Positions 37,883 to 47,056 of a stretch of DNA of 55,852 nt are shown here, piece after piece. This DNA comes from Sediminibacterium salmoneum NBRC 103935 (GTDB lineage: Bacteria > Bacteroidota > Bacteroidia > Chitinophagales > Chitinophagaceae): the NCBI RefSeq assembly GCF_000511175.1, contig NZ_KI866530.1, positions 1,428,270-1,484,121 of the forward strand. Direction: 5' to 3'. Position 1 is the first letter of the stretch; the number at the start of each line of letters is the position of its first letter. The translations under genes were made by a program, and so were the position numbers. The notes beneath the pieces were generated by a model. It did no database searches, was not told the origin of the DNA, and was given only the letters and a program-made list of their open reading frames with translations.

Positions 37883-40072
37883 ATGTCTTTACGATTTAAA
37901 GCAATCAGTAGTATTGCCAATGATGCGGAAACAGCCATTCCAGAATTCAGCAAAAAAATCACTGCTATTTTCGGAGAAAATGTTTTTACCCTAAAAACAG
38001 CCCGTGAATATTTAAGCGACGAAGCATATAAAAGTTTAATCAACAGTATTCGCGGTGGTAAAAAAATTGACCGCAGCGTAGCAAGCCAGATTGCCAGTGG
38101 CATCAGAGCCTGGGCAGAGAGCAAGGGAGTTACGCACTATACACACTGGTTTCAACCACTAACAGGTACAACTGCTGAAAAGCACGATTCATTTTTCACA
38201 TTAAAAAGCGATGGTACCGCTATTGAAGAATTTGACGGGGCAGCATTAATTCAACAGGAACCAGATGCTTCTTCATTCCCAAGCGGTGGATTAAGAGCCA
38301 CTTTTGAAGCGCGTGGCTATACAGCATGGGACCCTTCTTCTCCCGCATTCATTATGGAAATCGGGAAAGGTAAAACACTCTGCATTCCAACCATATTTGT
38401 ATCCTATACAGGAGAATCTCTGGATTATAAAGCCCCCTTATTAAAAGCAACAGAAGCCTTGAATAAAGCGGCTGTTGAAGTGTGTAATTATTTTGATAAA
38501 AACATTGCCAAAGTAACCACAACGCTTGGATGGGAACAGGAATACTTTGTAATTGATGCCGGTTTAGCTACTGCAAGACCCGATTTAATTCAATGTGGCA
38601 GAACTGTATTTGGAGCGGCTCCTGCAAAGGGACAGCAAATGGAAGACCATTACTTTGGCTCCATTCCTGAAAGAGTATATGCTTTCATGAGAGACTTTGA
38701 ACAGGAGTCTTACAAATTAGGCATTCCATTAAGAACCAGACACAATGAAGTTGCACCTGCTCAATTTGAGTGTGCACCCATTTTTGAAGAGGTAAATATT
38801 GCTGTTGATCACAATATTCTATTAATGGATGTTATGGCACGTGTTGCAAAACGTCATAATCTGGTTGTTTTACAGCACGAGAAGCCGTTTGCAGGAATCA
38901 ACGGAAGTGGAAAGCACAACAACTGGAGTTTGGCAACTGACACAGGTATAAATTTGCTGGCACCTGGTAAAACGCCAAAGACCAACCTGATGTTTCTTAC
39001 CTTTTTTGTGAACGCCATTAAAGCAGTTCATGATAACGCAGACATCATGAGAGCAGCTATTGCTTCTGCCTCCAACGATTACAGACTGGGTGCAAACGAA
39101 GCTCCTCCTGCCATCATTTCCGTGTTTGTAGGACAATACCTTTCGAAAGTACTTGCAGATGTAGAATCCAGAGTAGGACACAAATTTGATGAGCAGGATG
39201 AAGCTATCTTAAAACTCGATTTACACAGAAGCATTCCAGAACTGATGCTGGACAATACAGACAGAAACAGAACATCTCCTTTTGCATTTACAGGAAACAA
39301 ATTTGAATTCCGTGCAGTAGGATCTTCTGCGAACTGCGCCAATGCAATGACTGTATTGAATACAATTATGGCAGACACACTTAAGAAATTCAAGACTGAA
39401 GTAGACGATCTTATTGAAAAAGGAGATAAGAAAGAAATTGCTATCATGCACGTAATTCAGAAGTACATTGTTGCCAGCAAAAATGTATTGTTCGAAGGTG
39501 ATGGATACAGTGAAGAATGGCACAAGGAAGCAGAAAGACGCGGCTTGCCCAATTTAAAAACTACACCTGTTGCACTGGATGCCATGGTTACAGAAAAGGC
39601 TTTGAAACTATACCAGGAAAATGGAATCTATTCTCATTCAGAACTGGAAGCCAGATATGAAATTGAACTGGAAAAATACATAAAGACCGTGCAGATTGAA
39701 GCCCGAGTAATGGGAGATCTAGCCATCAATCATATCCTTCCTGCAGCTATCAAATACCAAAATGATTTATTGAATAATGTAAACGGACTTAAAAATGCCG
39801 GACTGGATGAATCTGCCTACAGCAGTCAGTTAACCATTCTGAAATACATCAGTAAGCATATTTCGGTTGTACATACCAAAGTGTATGAAATGGTAGAAGC
39901 CAGAAAAGTTGCCAATAATATTGTTCATAGCCGCGAAAAAGCAATTGCATATGAAAATATTAAGAGCACCTATTTTGATGAAATCAGATACCACGTTGAT
40001 AAGCTGGAACACCTGGTAGACGATGAGTACTGGACCCTGCCTAAATACCGTGAGTTATTATTCATCAGATAG
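37883..40072 (+). CDS. glnN: Glutamine synthetase type III
   Basis: GSIII makes glutamine from glutamate, ammonia and ATP as a dodecamer. The ATG at 37883 gives MSLRFKAISSIAND and 729 residues, the family's size, much longer than GSI. Typical blocks are GGLRATFEARGYTAWDPSSPAF, TTLGWEQEYFVID, RTRHNEVAPAQFECAPIFEE, HEKPFAGINGSGKHNNWSL and NRTSPFAFTGNKFEFRAVGSSAN. The longer upstream frame from 37841 runs through the palindrome and is unlikely to be translated. Monocistronic, with hairpins on both sides. Confidence 0.95.
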   Translation: MSLRFKAISSIANDAETAIPEFSKKITAIFGENVFTLKTAREYLSDEAYKSLINSIRGGKKIDRSVASQIASGIRAWAESKGVTHYTHWFQPLTGTTAEKHDSFFTLKSDGTAIEEFDGAALIQQEPDASSFPSGGLRATFEARGYTAWDPSSPAFIMEIGKGKTLCIPTIFVSYTGESLDYKAPLLKATEALNKAAVEVCNYFDKNIAKVTTTLGWEQEYFVIDAGLATARPDLIQCGRTVFGAAPAKGQQMEDHYFGSIPERVYAFMRDFEQESYKLGIPLRTRHNEVAPAQFECAPIFEEVNIAVDHNILLMDVMARVAKRHNLVVLQHEKPFAGINGSGKHNNWSLATDTGINLLAPGKTPKTNLMFLTFFVNAIKAVHDNADIMRAAIASASNDYRLGANEAPPAIISVFVGQYLSKVLADVESRVGHKFDEQDEAILKLDLHRSIPELMLDNTDRNRTSPFAFTGNKFEFRAVGSSANCANAMTVLNTIMADTLKKFKTEVDDLIEKGDKKEIAIMHVIQKYIVASKNVLFEGDGYSEEWHKEAERRGLPNLKTTPVALDAMVTEKALKLYQENGIYSHSELEARYEIELEKYIKTVQIEARVMGDLAINHILPAAIKYQNDLLNNVNGLKNAGLDESAYSSQLTILKYISKHISVVHTKVYEMVEARKVANNIVHSREKAIAYENIKSTYFDEIRYHVDKLEHLVDDEYWTLPKYRELLFIR

Positions 40073-40103
40073 TTAGGTTTTAGACAAAAGAATGCCGACT
40101 TCA

Positions 40104-40113
40104 GTTGGTATTT
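40104..40113 (+). promoter_or_regulatory. Shared upstream element core, copy 3
   Basis: GTTGGTATTT repeats the core of the elements at 26501 and 33474. It lies 60 bases before the ATG of the Spy-like exported protein and 31 bases after the glnN stop. Confidence 0.35.
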
Positions 40114-40124
40114 TACCGATAAAC

Positions 40125-40158
40125 AAATAGTGGATTCAAAAAATCCACTATTTTGTTA
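40125..40158 (+). terminator. Hairpin after glnN, in the leader of the Spy-like gene
   Basis: Twelve-base perfect arms AAATAGTGGATT (40125-40136) and AATCCACTATTT (40142-40153) with a 5-base loop are followed by TGTTAT. It probably terminates glnN. It could also act as an attenuator for the next gene, whose ATG is 20 bases further on. Confidence 0.65.
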
Positions 40159-40173
40159 TATAAACATACAAAA

Positions 40174-40560
40174 ATGAAAAAAATAATTTCTTTAGCGCTA
40201 TTCGCGTTAACACTTTCCTTAGGAAATGTAAATGCACAGGGTGGAGGTCAAATGGACCCTGCACAAATGCTTGAAATGATGAAGCAACGTGTAAAACCAC
40301 AATTGATTGAAAAAACCAAATTAACAGATGCTCAGGCAGACAAAGTTTTAGAAATCCAGCTTTGGAGTCAGGGTGAAATGCGTGGCATGCGCGACATGAG
40401 TGAAGAGGAAAGAGCCGCTAAAACAAAAACGGTGAATGACGAAAAGACAAAAAAATTCAAGGGAATTCCTTTAACTGATGATCAAATTAAAGCAGTTAAT
40501 GATTTCTACGAAGAAATGAGAAGAAATCGTCCACAAAGAGGTGGTGGCGGTTCAAAGTAA
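40174..40560 (+). CDS. Spy/CpxP-like small exported protein
   Basis: The 128-residue protein has a signal peptide (MKKIISLALFALTLSLGNVNAQ, ~22). The mature part is helical and charged, with two LTxxQ-like motifs (LTDAQADKV ~51 and LTDDQIKAVNDF ~97), as in periplasmic Spy/CpxP chaperone-like proteins. It also has a Met-rich stretch (QMLEMMKQ; GEMRGMRDMSEEER) and a glycine-rich end. A Met-rich composition can mean metal contact, but this is weak. It stands alone between glnN and a convergent terminator. Confidence 0.75.
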   Translation: MKKIISLALFALTLSLGNVNAQGGGQMDPAQMLEMMKQRVKPQLIEKTKLTDAQADKVLEIQLWSQGEMRGMRDMSEEERAAKTKTVNDEKTKKFKGIPLTDDQIKAVNDFYEEMRRNRPQRGGGGSK

Positions 40561-40629
40561 TGCAGTTAGTACAATTATAACGTGTAGTATACGCATAAGC
40601 AAATTGAACCTTCTAAAAATTCATATAAA

Positions 40630-40661
40630 AAGCCCCCGGAATTTTTCGGGGGCTTTTTTTT
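40630..40661. terminator. Strong terminator between the Spy-like gene and accC
   Basis: An AGCCCCCG/CGGGGGCT stem with a short AT-rich loop is followed by a run of eight T on the plus strand and preceded by AAAAA. It can serve both convergent genes. Confidence 0.88.
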
Positions 40662-40712
40662 AGGCATCAATATAATCTAAAATTGATACCCGATTATTTC
40701 TGCATGAATGTA

Positions 40713-42050
40713 TTACTTCATTGTAAAAGACTCCAGGAACTTGGTTGTAAAATTCCCTTTTCTGAAATCTTCATTCTGCATCAACTGCAAGTGAAATGGA
40801 ATGGTTGTTTTAACTCCTTCAATTACATACTCACTCAAAGCTCTGTACATAGTATCTATGGCTTCTTCGCGGGTTTGCGCTACCGTAATTAATTTACCAA
40901 TCATGGAATCATAGTAAGGAGGGATTACATACCCCGCATACACATGACTGTCTACTCTTACACCATGACCTCCGGGCGTAAAGAGATTCGTAATTTTTCC
41001 GGGTGAAGGTCTGAAATCATTGTATGGATCTTCAGCATTGATTCTGCACTCGATAGCATGTAACTGAGGTTCGTAGTTTCTGCCAGAGATCTTCTCTCCC
41101 ATGGCAATCTTGATTTGTTCTTTAATTAAATCGTAGCTAACTACTTCTTCGGTAACACAATGCTCTACCTGAATACGGGTATTCATTTCCATGAAGTAGA
41201 AATTGCGGTGCTTATCTACCAGGAATTCAATGGTCCCTACGCTTTCATAGTTAATAGCAGCCGCTGCCTTTATTGCTGCTTCTCCCATGCGTGCACGTAA
41301 ATCAGCTGTCATGAAAGGAGATGGAGACTCTTCTACCAGTTTCTGGTGACGACGCTGTATTGAACAATCTCTCTCACTTAAGTGGCAAACATTTCCGTAT
41401 TGGTCACCAGCCACCTGAATTTCAATATGACGAGGTTCCTCAACGAATTTTTCCATGTAAATACCGTCATTCTTAAAGGAGGCCGCAGCTTCCATTTTAG
41501 CGGTAGTATATGCTTTTTCTATTTCTTCTTCGCTCCATACCACACGCATCCCTTTACCACCACCTCCGGCTGTTGCCTTAAGAATAACAGGGTAGCCTAC
41601 TTCTTTGGCCAGCGCTTTGGTTTGCTCTATGCTTTCCAGCAATCCTTCTCCGCCTGGTACCACTGGAACACCCGCTTTAATCATGGTTTCCTTTGCCGTG
41701 ATCTTATCTCCCATCTTACTGATCATATCAGGAGTAGGGCCAATAAACTTTATACCGTGGTCTGCACATATCTGAGAAAATCTTGCATTCTCTGCCAGAA
41801 ATCCGTAGCCGGGATGTATAGCATCTGCATTGGTAATTTCTGCAGCCGCCATAATATGCGCAATATTTAAATAGGAATCACTACTCTGCGGCTTTCCAAT
41901 ACAAACCGCTTCATCCGCGAACTTAACATGAAGGCTATCTCTGTCAGCAGTTGAATATACAGCTACTGTTTTAATGCCCATCTCTCTGCAGGTTCTGATT
42001 ACACGCAAAGCAATCTCACCTCTGTTGGCAATTAGTATTTTTTTAAACAT
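40713..42050 (-). CDS. accC: Acetyl-CoA carboxylase, biotin carboxylase subunit
   Basis: AccC carboxylates the biotin on AccB with bicarbonate and ATP, the first step of fatty acid synthesis. The ATG at 42050 gives [19 protein letters not shown] and 445 residues, the normal size. Motifs include [14 protein letters not shown] (ATP-grasp loop), [40 protein letters not shown] and [12 protein letters not shown]. It directly follows accB (25 bases after the restored accB stop), the usual pair. Confidence 0.96.
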   Translation of the reverse strand: MFKKILIANRGEIALRVIRTCREMGIKTVAVYSTADRDSLHVKFADEAVCIGKPQSSDSYLNIAHIMAAAEITNADAIHPGYGFLAENARFSQICADHGIKFIGPTPDMISKMGDKITAKETMIKAGVPVVPGGEGLLESIEQTKALAKEVGYPVILKATAGGGGKGMRVVWSEEEIEKAYTTAKMEAAASFKNDGIYMEKFVEEPRHIEIQVAGDQYGNVCHLSERDCSIQRRHQKLVEESPSPFMTADLRARMGEAAIKAAAAINYESVGTIEFLVDKHRNFYFMEMNTRIQVEHCVTEEVVSYDLIKEQIKIAMGEKISGRNYEPQLHAIECRINAEDPYNDFRPSPGKITNLFTPGGHGVRVDSHVYAGYVIPPYYDSMIGKLITVAQTREEAIDTMYRALSEYVIEGVKTTIPFHLQLMQNEDFRKGNFTTKFLESFTMK

Positions 42051-42075
42051 GTAATTTTTTTGGGTAAAGAATCGA

Positions 42076-42548
42076 TTAAGCCGGTTCAACCAGGAACAAA
42101 GGCTGATCATATTCTACTGGGCTTGCATCATCCACCAGTACTTTCACAATCGTTCCCTTCACTTCACTTTCAATTTCATTGAATAGTTTCATCGCTTCAA
42201 TAATACAAACAACTTTACCAGGAGCAATTTCTGCACCTACGTCAGCAAGAATGGGTTTATCCGGAGCAGGTCTGCGGTAAAAAGTCCAATCATTGGACTC
42301 TTAATGGTAATTAAGTTGTCGGCTTTAGGTGCAGGGGCTACAGCGGGTGCCGCAGGAGCTGCGGCAGCTGGAGCAGGAGCCGGAGCCGCAGTAGTAAACA
42401 CTTGATGACTTGGAGCAGCAGCCACGGTAACAGCAGGTTCTTCCTTCTGCTTGATGGTTACTTTACCATCCTTATCCTCGATGCTGATTTCTCCGATATT
42501 ACTTTTGTTGATGATTTTGATTAATTCGTGGATTTGCTTTAAGTCCAT
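42076..42548 (-). pseudogene. accB: Biotin carboxyl carrier protein of acetyl-CoA carboxylase, frameshifted
   Basis: The N-terminal frame from ATG 42548 (MDLKQIHELIKIINKSNIGEISI), an Ala/Pro linker and ITIKSPMIG are normal. The frame is then lost at 42279-42287. The other frame continues YRRPAPDKPILADVGAEIAPGKVVCII and holds the biotinylation site EAMKLFNEIE, ending at the stop at 42076. One extra base (in the T5 run, or an A before it) restores the whole ~157-residue protein. Since accB is essential and accC is intact, an assembly or sequencing error is the best reading. Confidence 0.88.
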
Positions 42549-42646
42549 AAATGGCAATTTTAGGGGTAAAAACAGTTATTTTTTACTGAAATCGGGGGCA
42601 AAATAGCCTTTTTTTAATAAAAACAGCGGTTTTTCTGTTTGTAAAC

Positions 42647-42680
42647 AAAATGACCTGAATCAATATGTTCAGGTCATTTT
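42647..42680. terminator. Terminator after efp
   Basis: A perfect 13-bp stem AAAATGACCTGAA/TTCAGGTCATTTT with an 8-base loop lies 20 bases after the efp stop, with TTTTG-type sequence following on the minus strand. Confidence 0.8.
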
Positions 42681-42699
42681 TATCCGGTAATCCGGTTAA

Positions 42700-43266
42700 T
42701 TATTCTTTTACGCGCTCAACGTAATCTCCAGACTTGGTGTTGATACGGATTAATTCATCCTGGTCAACAAACAAAGGAACCATAACGGTAGCCCCTGTTT
42801 CAATCGTTGCCGCTTTCAATGCACGGGTTGCGGTATCACCCTTTAATCCGGGTTCGCAGTAAGTAATTCTTACCACAATTTTTTCAGGTAATTCAGCGCC
42901 AATGGGTTGTTCGGTTTCTGTGTTGATGAAAACAAAAACTTCTGAACCATCCATTAAAAACTGAGGCGCATCAATCATTTCTTCTGATAATGCAATTTGC
43001 TCAAATGTTTCATTGTTCATAAGGTTGTAGCCAGTTTCATCTTTGTAAAGAAACTGAAAAGCCTTCTTTTCTACTCTCACCGGAAAGATGTTCTCACCAC
43101 TGTTCCAGGTTTTCTCAATTGAACGCTTATTGTCTACTCCTTTCAACTTGGCCCAAACTTTGGCTGCAGCTCTGGCAGTCTTGTTTTCACCAAATTCTAC
43201 AACAGAGTATAAATTACCATCCAATTTTAAAATCATGCCACGACTGATGTCGGAAGTTGTTGCCAT
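42700..43266 (-). CDS. efp: Translation elongation factor P with an atypical tip loop
   Basis: EF-P relieves ribosome stalling at polyproline. The 188-residue protein has the three-domain length and the C-terminal CEPGLKGDTATRALKAATIETGATVMVPLFV signature. The domain I tip, normally KPGKG with a modified Lys34, here reads K29-T-A-R32-A, so the modifiable lysine is an arginine and no PGKG is present. This resembles the TARGA tip of YeiP/EfpL. R32 is also the residue rhamnosylated in EarP-type EF-P, but earP is not seen in the window. It has its own promoter and terminator. Confidence 0.92.
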   Translation of the reverse strand: MATTSDISRGMILKLDGNLYSVVEFGENKTARAAAKVWAKLKGVDNKRSIEKTWNSGENIFPVRVEKKAFQFLYKDETGYNLMNNETFEQIALSEEMIDAPQFLMDGSEVFVFINTETEQPIGAELPEKIVVRITYCEPGLKGDTATRALKAATIETGATVMVPLFVDQDELIRINTKSGDYVERVKE

Positions 43267-43304
43267 ATAATTTTTTTTAATATAGTGTCTGGATAAGACG
43301 GTTG

Positions 43305-43335
43305 CAAAAGTAGGAAATACGATGGAAACAACAAA
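43305..43335 (-). promoter_or_regulatory. efp promoter (-33 and -7 elements)
   Basis: The minus strand has TTTG (plus 43332-43335), a 19-base spacer and TACTTTTG (plus 43305-43312), matching the Bacteroidota consensus. It lies 38 bases before the efp ATG. Confidence 0.7.
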
Positions 43336-43355
43336 TAAGCTTACCCTTTAGTATG

Positions 43356-43862
43356 TTATTGTCCAAATAAATAGGCGTATTTACGCAAAAGCCTGAAACT
43401 CATCTGAACATGAATTATTGCGGTAATACTTACTACAAACATAATTACCGCAACCGTTTTGAACATGCTCACCATGGTTTCCATGGAAATCTGCCCTGAT
43501 AATTCGGGTTGTTGCTCCATTACATCCGTTAACATTTGCTGCAACTGTAAATCCCCCAGAAAAAATACCCCTGAAGAATTAAGGAAAAACATACCTGCAA
43601 TAAATAAAGTTCCATAAGCATTTACCTTAATCCAGTCTCTGAGAGAGTGGCTGCACTGACGCTGATTGCCTATTCCATTAAGCAAAAACCTTAGCGAGGC
43701 AAATACATAAATAACCAAACAAGCCATTACAAAAGCAATAAACAACATGGCAGGATTCCCTGAAAGACCCATGAGCAGGACGAAAATGTCGATCAGCGCT
43801 ATAAAAAAAGCAATAGGAACCAATATAAAAGAGAGAATTCTGTAAATAGTCAGTTGTTTCAT
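43356..43862 (-). CDS. Four-helix membrane protein of unknown function (DUF2975-like)
   Basis: The 168-residue protein has about four hydrophobic helices (~7-30, 37-62, 83-103, 130-155) and no enzymatic motif. Topology and spacing recall DUF2975 membrane proteins, but I am not sure. It is divergent from the padR gene, and the palindrome at 43941-43970 lies between the two, so it may be under PadR control. Confidence 0.65.
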   Translation of the reverse strand: MKQLTIYRILSFILVPIAFFIALIDIFVLLMGLSGNPAMLFIAFVMACLVIYVFASLRFLLNGIGNQRQCSHSLRDWIKVNAYGTLFIAGMFFLNSSGVFFLGDLQLQQMLTDVMEQQPELSGQISMETMVSMFKTVAVIMFVVSITAIIHVQMSFRLLRKYAYLFGQ

Positions 43863-43940
43863 AAATGCAAACGATATATAGGCCCTAAAGGTAAAGAATT
43901 ATCTCTTGGGGATTCCCGATAAAGCAGAATGGTTGTATGC

Positions 43941-43970
43941 ACATAAAAATTATGCATAATTTTCTTATGT
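43941..43970. promoter_or_regulatory. Candidate PadR operator palindrome
   Basis: A perfect 18-base palindrome AAAATTATGCATAATTTT (43946-43963) is nested in wider arms ACATAA (43941-43946) and TTATGT (43965-43970). A TTATGTATT repeat follows twice (43965 and about 43979). PadR proteins often bind ATGT/ACAT dyads upstream of their own gene. It lies 64 bases before padR and 79 before the divergent membrane gene. Confidence 0.5.
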
Positions 43971-44033
43971 ATTTAGAAATTATGTATTATTGCATTTGAA
44001 TAACAGCATTCATTCAACAGCAATTCATTGAAA

Positions 44034-44372
44034 ATGAAAAAATCTTCTCTCTACAAAGGGTGTCTGGAACCCATCCTTTTAAGGCTATTAAAAGACAATG
44101 GAAGAATGTACGGATACCAAATGACGCAGATGGTAAAAGAAATTACAAAGGGTGAACTGAATATTACCGAAGGAGCATTGTACCCCTTGCTGCACAAGCT
44201 GGAAGAACAGGGAATCGTGGAAACCGAAACAGAAATGAACGGCAATCGAATGCGCAAGTATTACAGCTTAACCAAAGCAGGTAAAAAACAAACAGCGGTT
44301 GCTATGGACGAAATGAAAGCATTCATGCAAAGTCTGGAATTCATTGTAAACCCCAAAGCCATAATAGGATGA
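44034..44372 (+). CDS. PadR family transcriptional regulator
   Basis: The 112-residue protein (ATG 44034) is the short PadR type: a winged helix with LYKGCLEPILLRLLKDNGRMYGYQMTQMVKEIT, then ITEGALYPLLHKLEEQGIV and the wing GNRMRKYYSLTKAGKKQ. It usually represses its own operon and is released by small molecules or stress. The membrane-protein gene follows with a 4-base ATGA overlap, so the two are translationally coupled. A candidate operator lies upstream. Confidence 0.92.
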   Translation: MKKSSLYKGCLEPILLRLLKDNGRMYGYQMTQMVKEITKGELNITEGALYPLLHKLEEQGIVETETEMNGNRMRKYYSLTKAGKKQTAVAMDEMKAFMQSLEFIVNPKAIIG

Positions 44373-45055
44373 TTACTGAAGCCCAATACGAAAGTCTGTT
44401 TGCCTTTTGCCGAAAGCATTACGTACAGTATTATGATGTACAGGTTGAACTGGTAGATCATTTATCTGAAGCCATAGAAGAAAAAATGCAAGCCAATCCC
44501 AAACTCTCTTTTGAGCAAGCACTTGAAGAAGTGTACGCAGGCTTTGGCATCAAAGGGTTTGCTGATATTGTTGCCACCCGAATGCAAATGGTGAGCAAAA
44601 AAAGCAGAAATCAAAAATGGAAACTGTTCTTCTCTTATTTCACACTACCTAAAATTGCAATGACCGTCTGCATTTATGCGGCAATGCTCTTAATTGGCAA
44701 ATTGTTGACACAAGAATATCATCGTGGTCTGTTCTTATTTATTGTAGGTATTGGCCTGTTTATTTTTGAAATAGTGTACACACTCAAAATGAACAAACTT
44801 TTCAAAGCACAAAAAAAGGAAATGATACTAACGAGTGAGCGACTTTCAGGAATTATTCATTCAGGTTTATTTGTACAGATATTTTTCAGTAACAGTTTAT
44901 TTGATTATGCAGGAGTAAAACAAATGCACTTCACTGCCTATGCCTTTGTTGCGCTGTTCATGTTGGTCATATTCATTTCTCTTTTGGCCCACCGCGATTT
45001 TGTAAAAGAGTTGCATCGCAATGCCATTACACAATACCCCAAAGCATTTGCATAA
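44369..45055 (+). CDS. PadR-associated membrane protein with HAAS-like N-terminus
   Basis: The 228-residue protein begins with a helical soluble part (~1-72) resembling the HAAS domains often encoded beside PadR regulators: YYDVQVELVDHLSEAIEEKM, then SFEQALEEVYAGFG. About four membrane helices follow (~85-110, 118-137, 160-180, 188-208). Its role may be signalling to or output of the PadR switch; that is inferred from the coupling only. It ends just before a bidirectional terminator. Confidence 0.75.
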   Translation: MITEAQYESLFAFCRKHYVQYYDVQVELVDHLSEAIEEKMQANPKLSFEQALEEVYAGFGIKGFADIVATRMQMVSKKSRNQKWKLFFSYFTLPKIAMTVCIYAAMLLIGKLLTQEYHRGLFLFIVGIGLFIFEIVYTLKMNKLFKAQKKEMILTSERLSGIIHSGLFVQIFFSNSLFDYAGVKQMHFTAYAFVALFMLVIFISLLAHRDFVKELHRNAITQYPKAFA

Positions 45056-45069
45056 TACATCAATTTAAA

Positions 45070-45099
45070 AAAGCCACTTAAGATAAATTAAGTGGCTTT
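45070..45099. terminator. Bidirectional terminator between the PadR unit and aspS
   Basis: A 12-bp perfect stem AAAGCCACTTAA/TTAAGTGGCTTT with a 6-base loop, A-rich on the left and TTTA on the right, lies between the convergent genes. Confidence 0.85.
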
Positions 45100-45123
45100 A
45101 GTTATAAGATATGAATGTGCTTT

Positions 45124-46950
45124 TTACTTCAAATTCAATTTAATCTGCAATTCATCAAATTGCTTGTCATCAATGCTACTTGGTGCATCCAGCATTACGT
45201 CTCTTCCACTGTTGTTTTTGGGGAAGGCAATGAAGTCACGGATGCTTTCGCTTCCACCTAAAATAGCGCATAGGCGATCAAAACCAAATGCAATACCACC
45301 GTGCGGAGGTGCACCATATTCAAAAGCACCCAATAAGAAACCAAACTTATGTTGAGCTTCTTCTTCGGTCATGCCTAATGCGGCAAACATTTTCTCCTGT
45401 AGCGGTCGCTGATAAATACGGATAGAGCCTCCTCCTATTTCATTTCCGTTCAATACCATATCATAGGCATTGGCTTTGATATTAGAATAAGGGTGTTCCA
45501 GGTATTTGTCCGCATTTTCAATTACCGGATTGTTATTGATCATGATATTAATATGGTCAGGTTTGGGAGAAGTGAAAGGATGGTGTCTGGCCACCCAGCG
45601 ATTTTCTTCTTCAGCATATTCAAACAATGGGAAGTCCATCACCCATAGTAGCTTAAACTCATTGTCCTTGCGCAGTCCAAGACGCTTACCCATTTCCAGA
45701 CGGAGTTCGCTGATGGCTTTTCGGGTTCTTTCTTCACGGCCTGCTAAAATTAAAACCAGATCTCCTGCTTTTGCACCAGCAGAATCTGCTATTGCTTTTA
45801 ATTTGTCTTCCGTATAAAACTTATCTACGCTGCTCTTGTAAGTACCGTCTGCATTGCATTTAATAAACACCAAACCCTGCATGCCAATCTGTGGTCTTTT
45901 AACCCACTCTGTTAATTCATCTGTTTGTTTACGGGTATATTCAGCACAACCAGGAACAGCAATTGCCAGCACCGTTTCAGCATTATCAAATACTCCAAAT
46001 CCAGCCCCATTAATCAATTCACCAGTTGCTGAAATTTTACCAGCTTTCAAAAAAGCACTCTTCAGATTAGAGAGCTTCATGCCAAAGCGGATATCAGGCT
46101 TATCATTACCGTAATTCCACATGGCATCTTCCCATGACATGCGCTCTACGGTTTCGGTATAGTCAATATTTTTTACGTCCTTAAAAACACGCTTAACCAT
46201 TCCCTCAAACATCTGCAGTATATCTTCCTGTTCTACAAATGCCATTTCACAGTCGATCTGCGTAAACTCAGGCTGACGATCTGCTCGCAAATCTTCATCT
46301 CTGAAGCATTTCACAATCTGATAATAACGATCGTAACCACTCACCATCAGCAATTGCTTAAAGGTTTGCGGGCTCTGTGGCAATGCATAAAACTGCCCTG
46401 GATTCATTCTGGATGGAACCACAAAATCTCTCGCCCCTTCAGGGGTAGATTTAATTAAGAAAGGGGTTTCAATATCCATGAATTGATTCTCATGCAAATA
46501 ATTTCTAGCAGAACGATTTACGGCATAACGTAATTCCAGATTTCGTTTTACTGCATTTCTTCTTAAATCCAGAAAACGATACTTCATTCTTAAATCATCC
46601 CCACCATCGGTATCATCCTGAATGGTAAAAGGAGGTACAGCCGACTTATTTAAGATGGTAAACTCACTCACCACAATTTCAATATCACCAGTTGGTATAT
46701 TGGGATTTTTATTGCTTCTTTCCTGCACCATTCCTTTGGCCTGCAGAACAAACTCACGACCTAAAGGCTGCTCTTCCAATTGTTTTGCCAGGTTTTCACC
46801 AAATAACAACTGGGTAATTCCGTAGCGGTCTCTAAGGTCTACGAAAGTAATGGCACCAAATTTTCTGACAGTCTGAACCCAACCCGCTAAAACGGTTTCC
46901 GAGCCCACATTGGAGATTCTTAATTCTCCGCAAGTATTTGAACGATACAT
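45124..46950 (-). CDS. aspS: Aspartyl-tRNA synthetase
   Basis: A class II aminoacyl-tRNA synthetase that charges tRNA-Asp. The ATG at 46950 gives [16 protein letters not shown] and 608 residues, the bacterial type with an inserted GAD domain. Visible are the OB-fold ([22 protein letters not shown]), motif 1-2 region [65 protein letters not shown] and motif 3 [17 protein letters not shown]. It is divergent from the MFS transporter gene. Confidence 0.96.
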   Translation of the reverse strand: MYRSNTCGELRISNVGSETVLAGWVQTVRKFGAITFVDLRDRYGITQLLFGENLAKQLEEQPLGREFVLQAKGMVQERSNKNPNIPTGDIEIVVSEFTILNKSAVPPFTIQDDTDGGDDLRMKYRFLDLRRNAVKRNLELRYAVNRSARNYLHENQFMDIETPFLIKSTPEGARDFVVPSRMNPGQFYALPQSPQTFKQLLMVSGYDRYYQIVKCFRDEDLRADRQPEFTQIDCEMAFVEQEDILQMFEGMVKRVFKDVKNIDYTETVERMSWEDAMWNYGNDKPDIRFGMKLSNLKSAFLKAGKISATGELINGAGFGVFDNAETVLAIAVPGCAEYTRKQTDELTEWVKRPQIGMQGLVFIKCNADGTYKSSVDKFYTEDKLKAIADSAGAKAGDLVLILAGREERTRKAISELRLEMGKRLGLRKDNEFKLLWVMDFPLFEYAEEENRWVARHHPFTSPKPDHINIMINNNPVIENADKYLEHPYSNIKANAYDMVLNGNEIGGGSIRIYQRPLQEKMFAALGMTEEEAQHKFGFLLGAFEYGAPPHGGIAFGFDRLCAILGGSESIRDFIAFPKNNSGRDVMLDAPSSIDDKQFDELQIKLNLK

Positions 46951-46993
46951 AATCTTACTGAAATTTATACCAGGCCAGGCCTGTTTCTGAGCG

Positions 46994-47001
46994 CAAATAT
47001 A
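46994..47001 (-). promoter_or_regulatory. -7 box of aspS
   Basis: Minus-strand TATATTTG fits TAnnTTTG, 43 bases before the aspS ATG. No -33 TTTG at the expected spacing. Confidence 0.45.
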
Positions 47002-47031
47002 ACCTAAATGGGTCAAGTAGAAGGATTGAGG

Positions 47032-47039
47032 TATTTTTG
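47032..47039 (+). promoter_or_regulatory. -7 box of the MFS transporter gene
   Basis: TATTTTTG fits TAnnTTTG and ends 17 bases before the ATG at 47057. It lies about 30 bases from the divergent aspS box, so the two promoters are close. Confidence 0.4.
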
Positions 47040-47056
47040 CAACCTGAATCAAGAAT

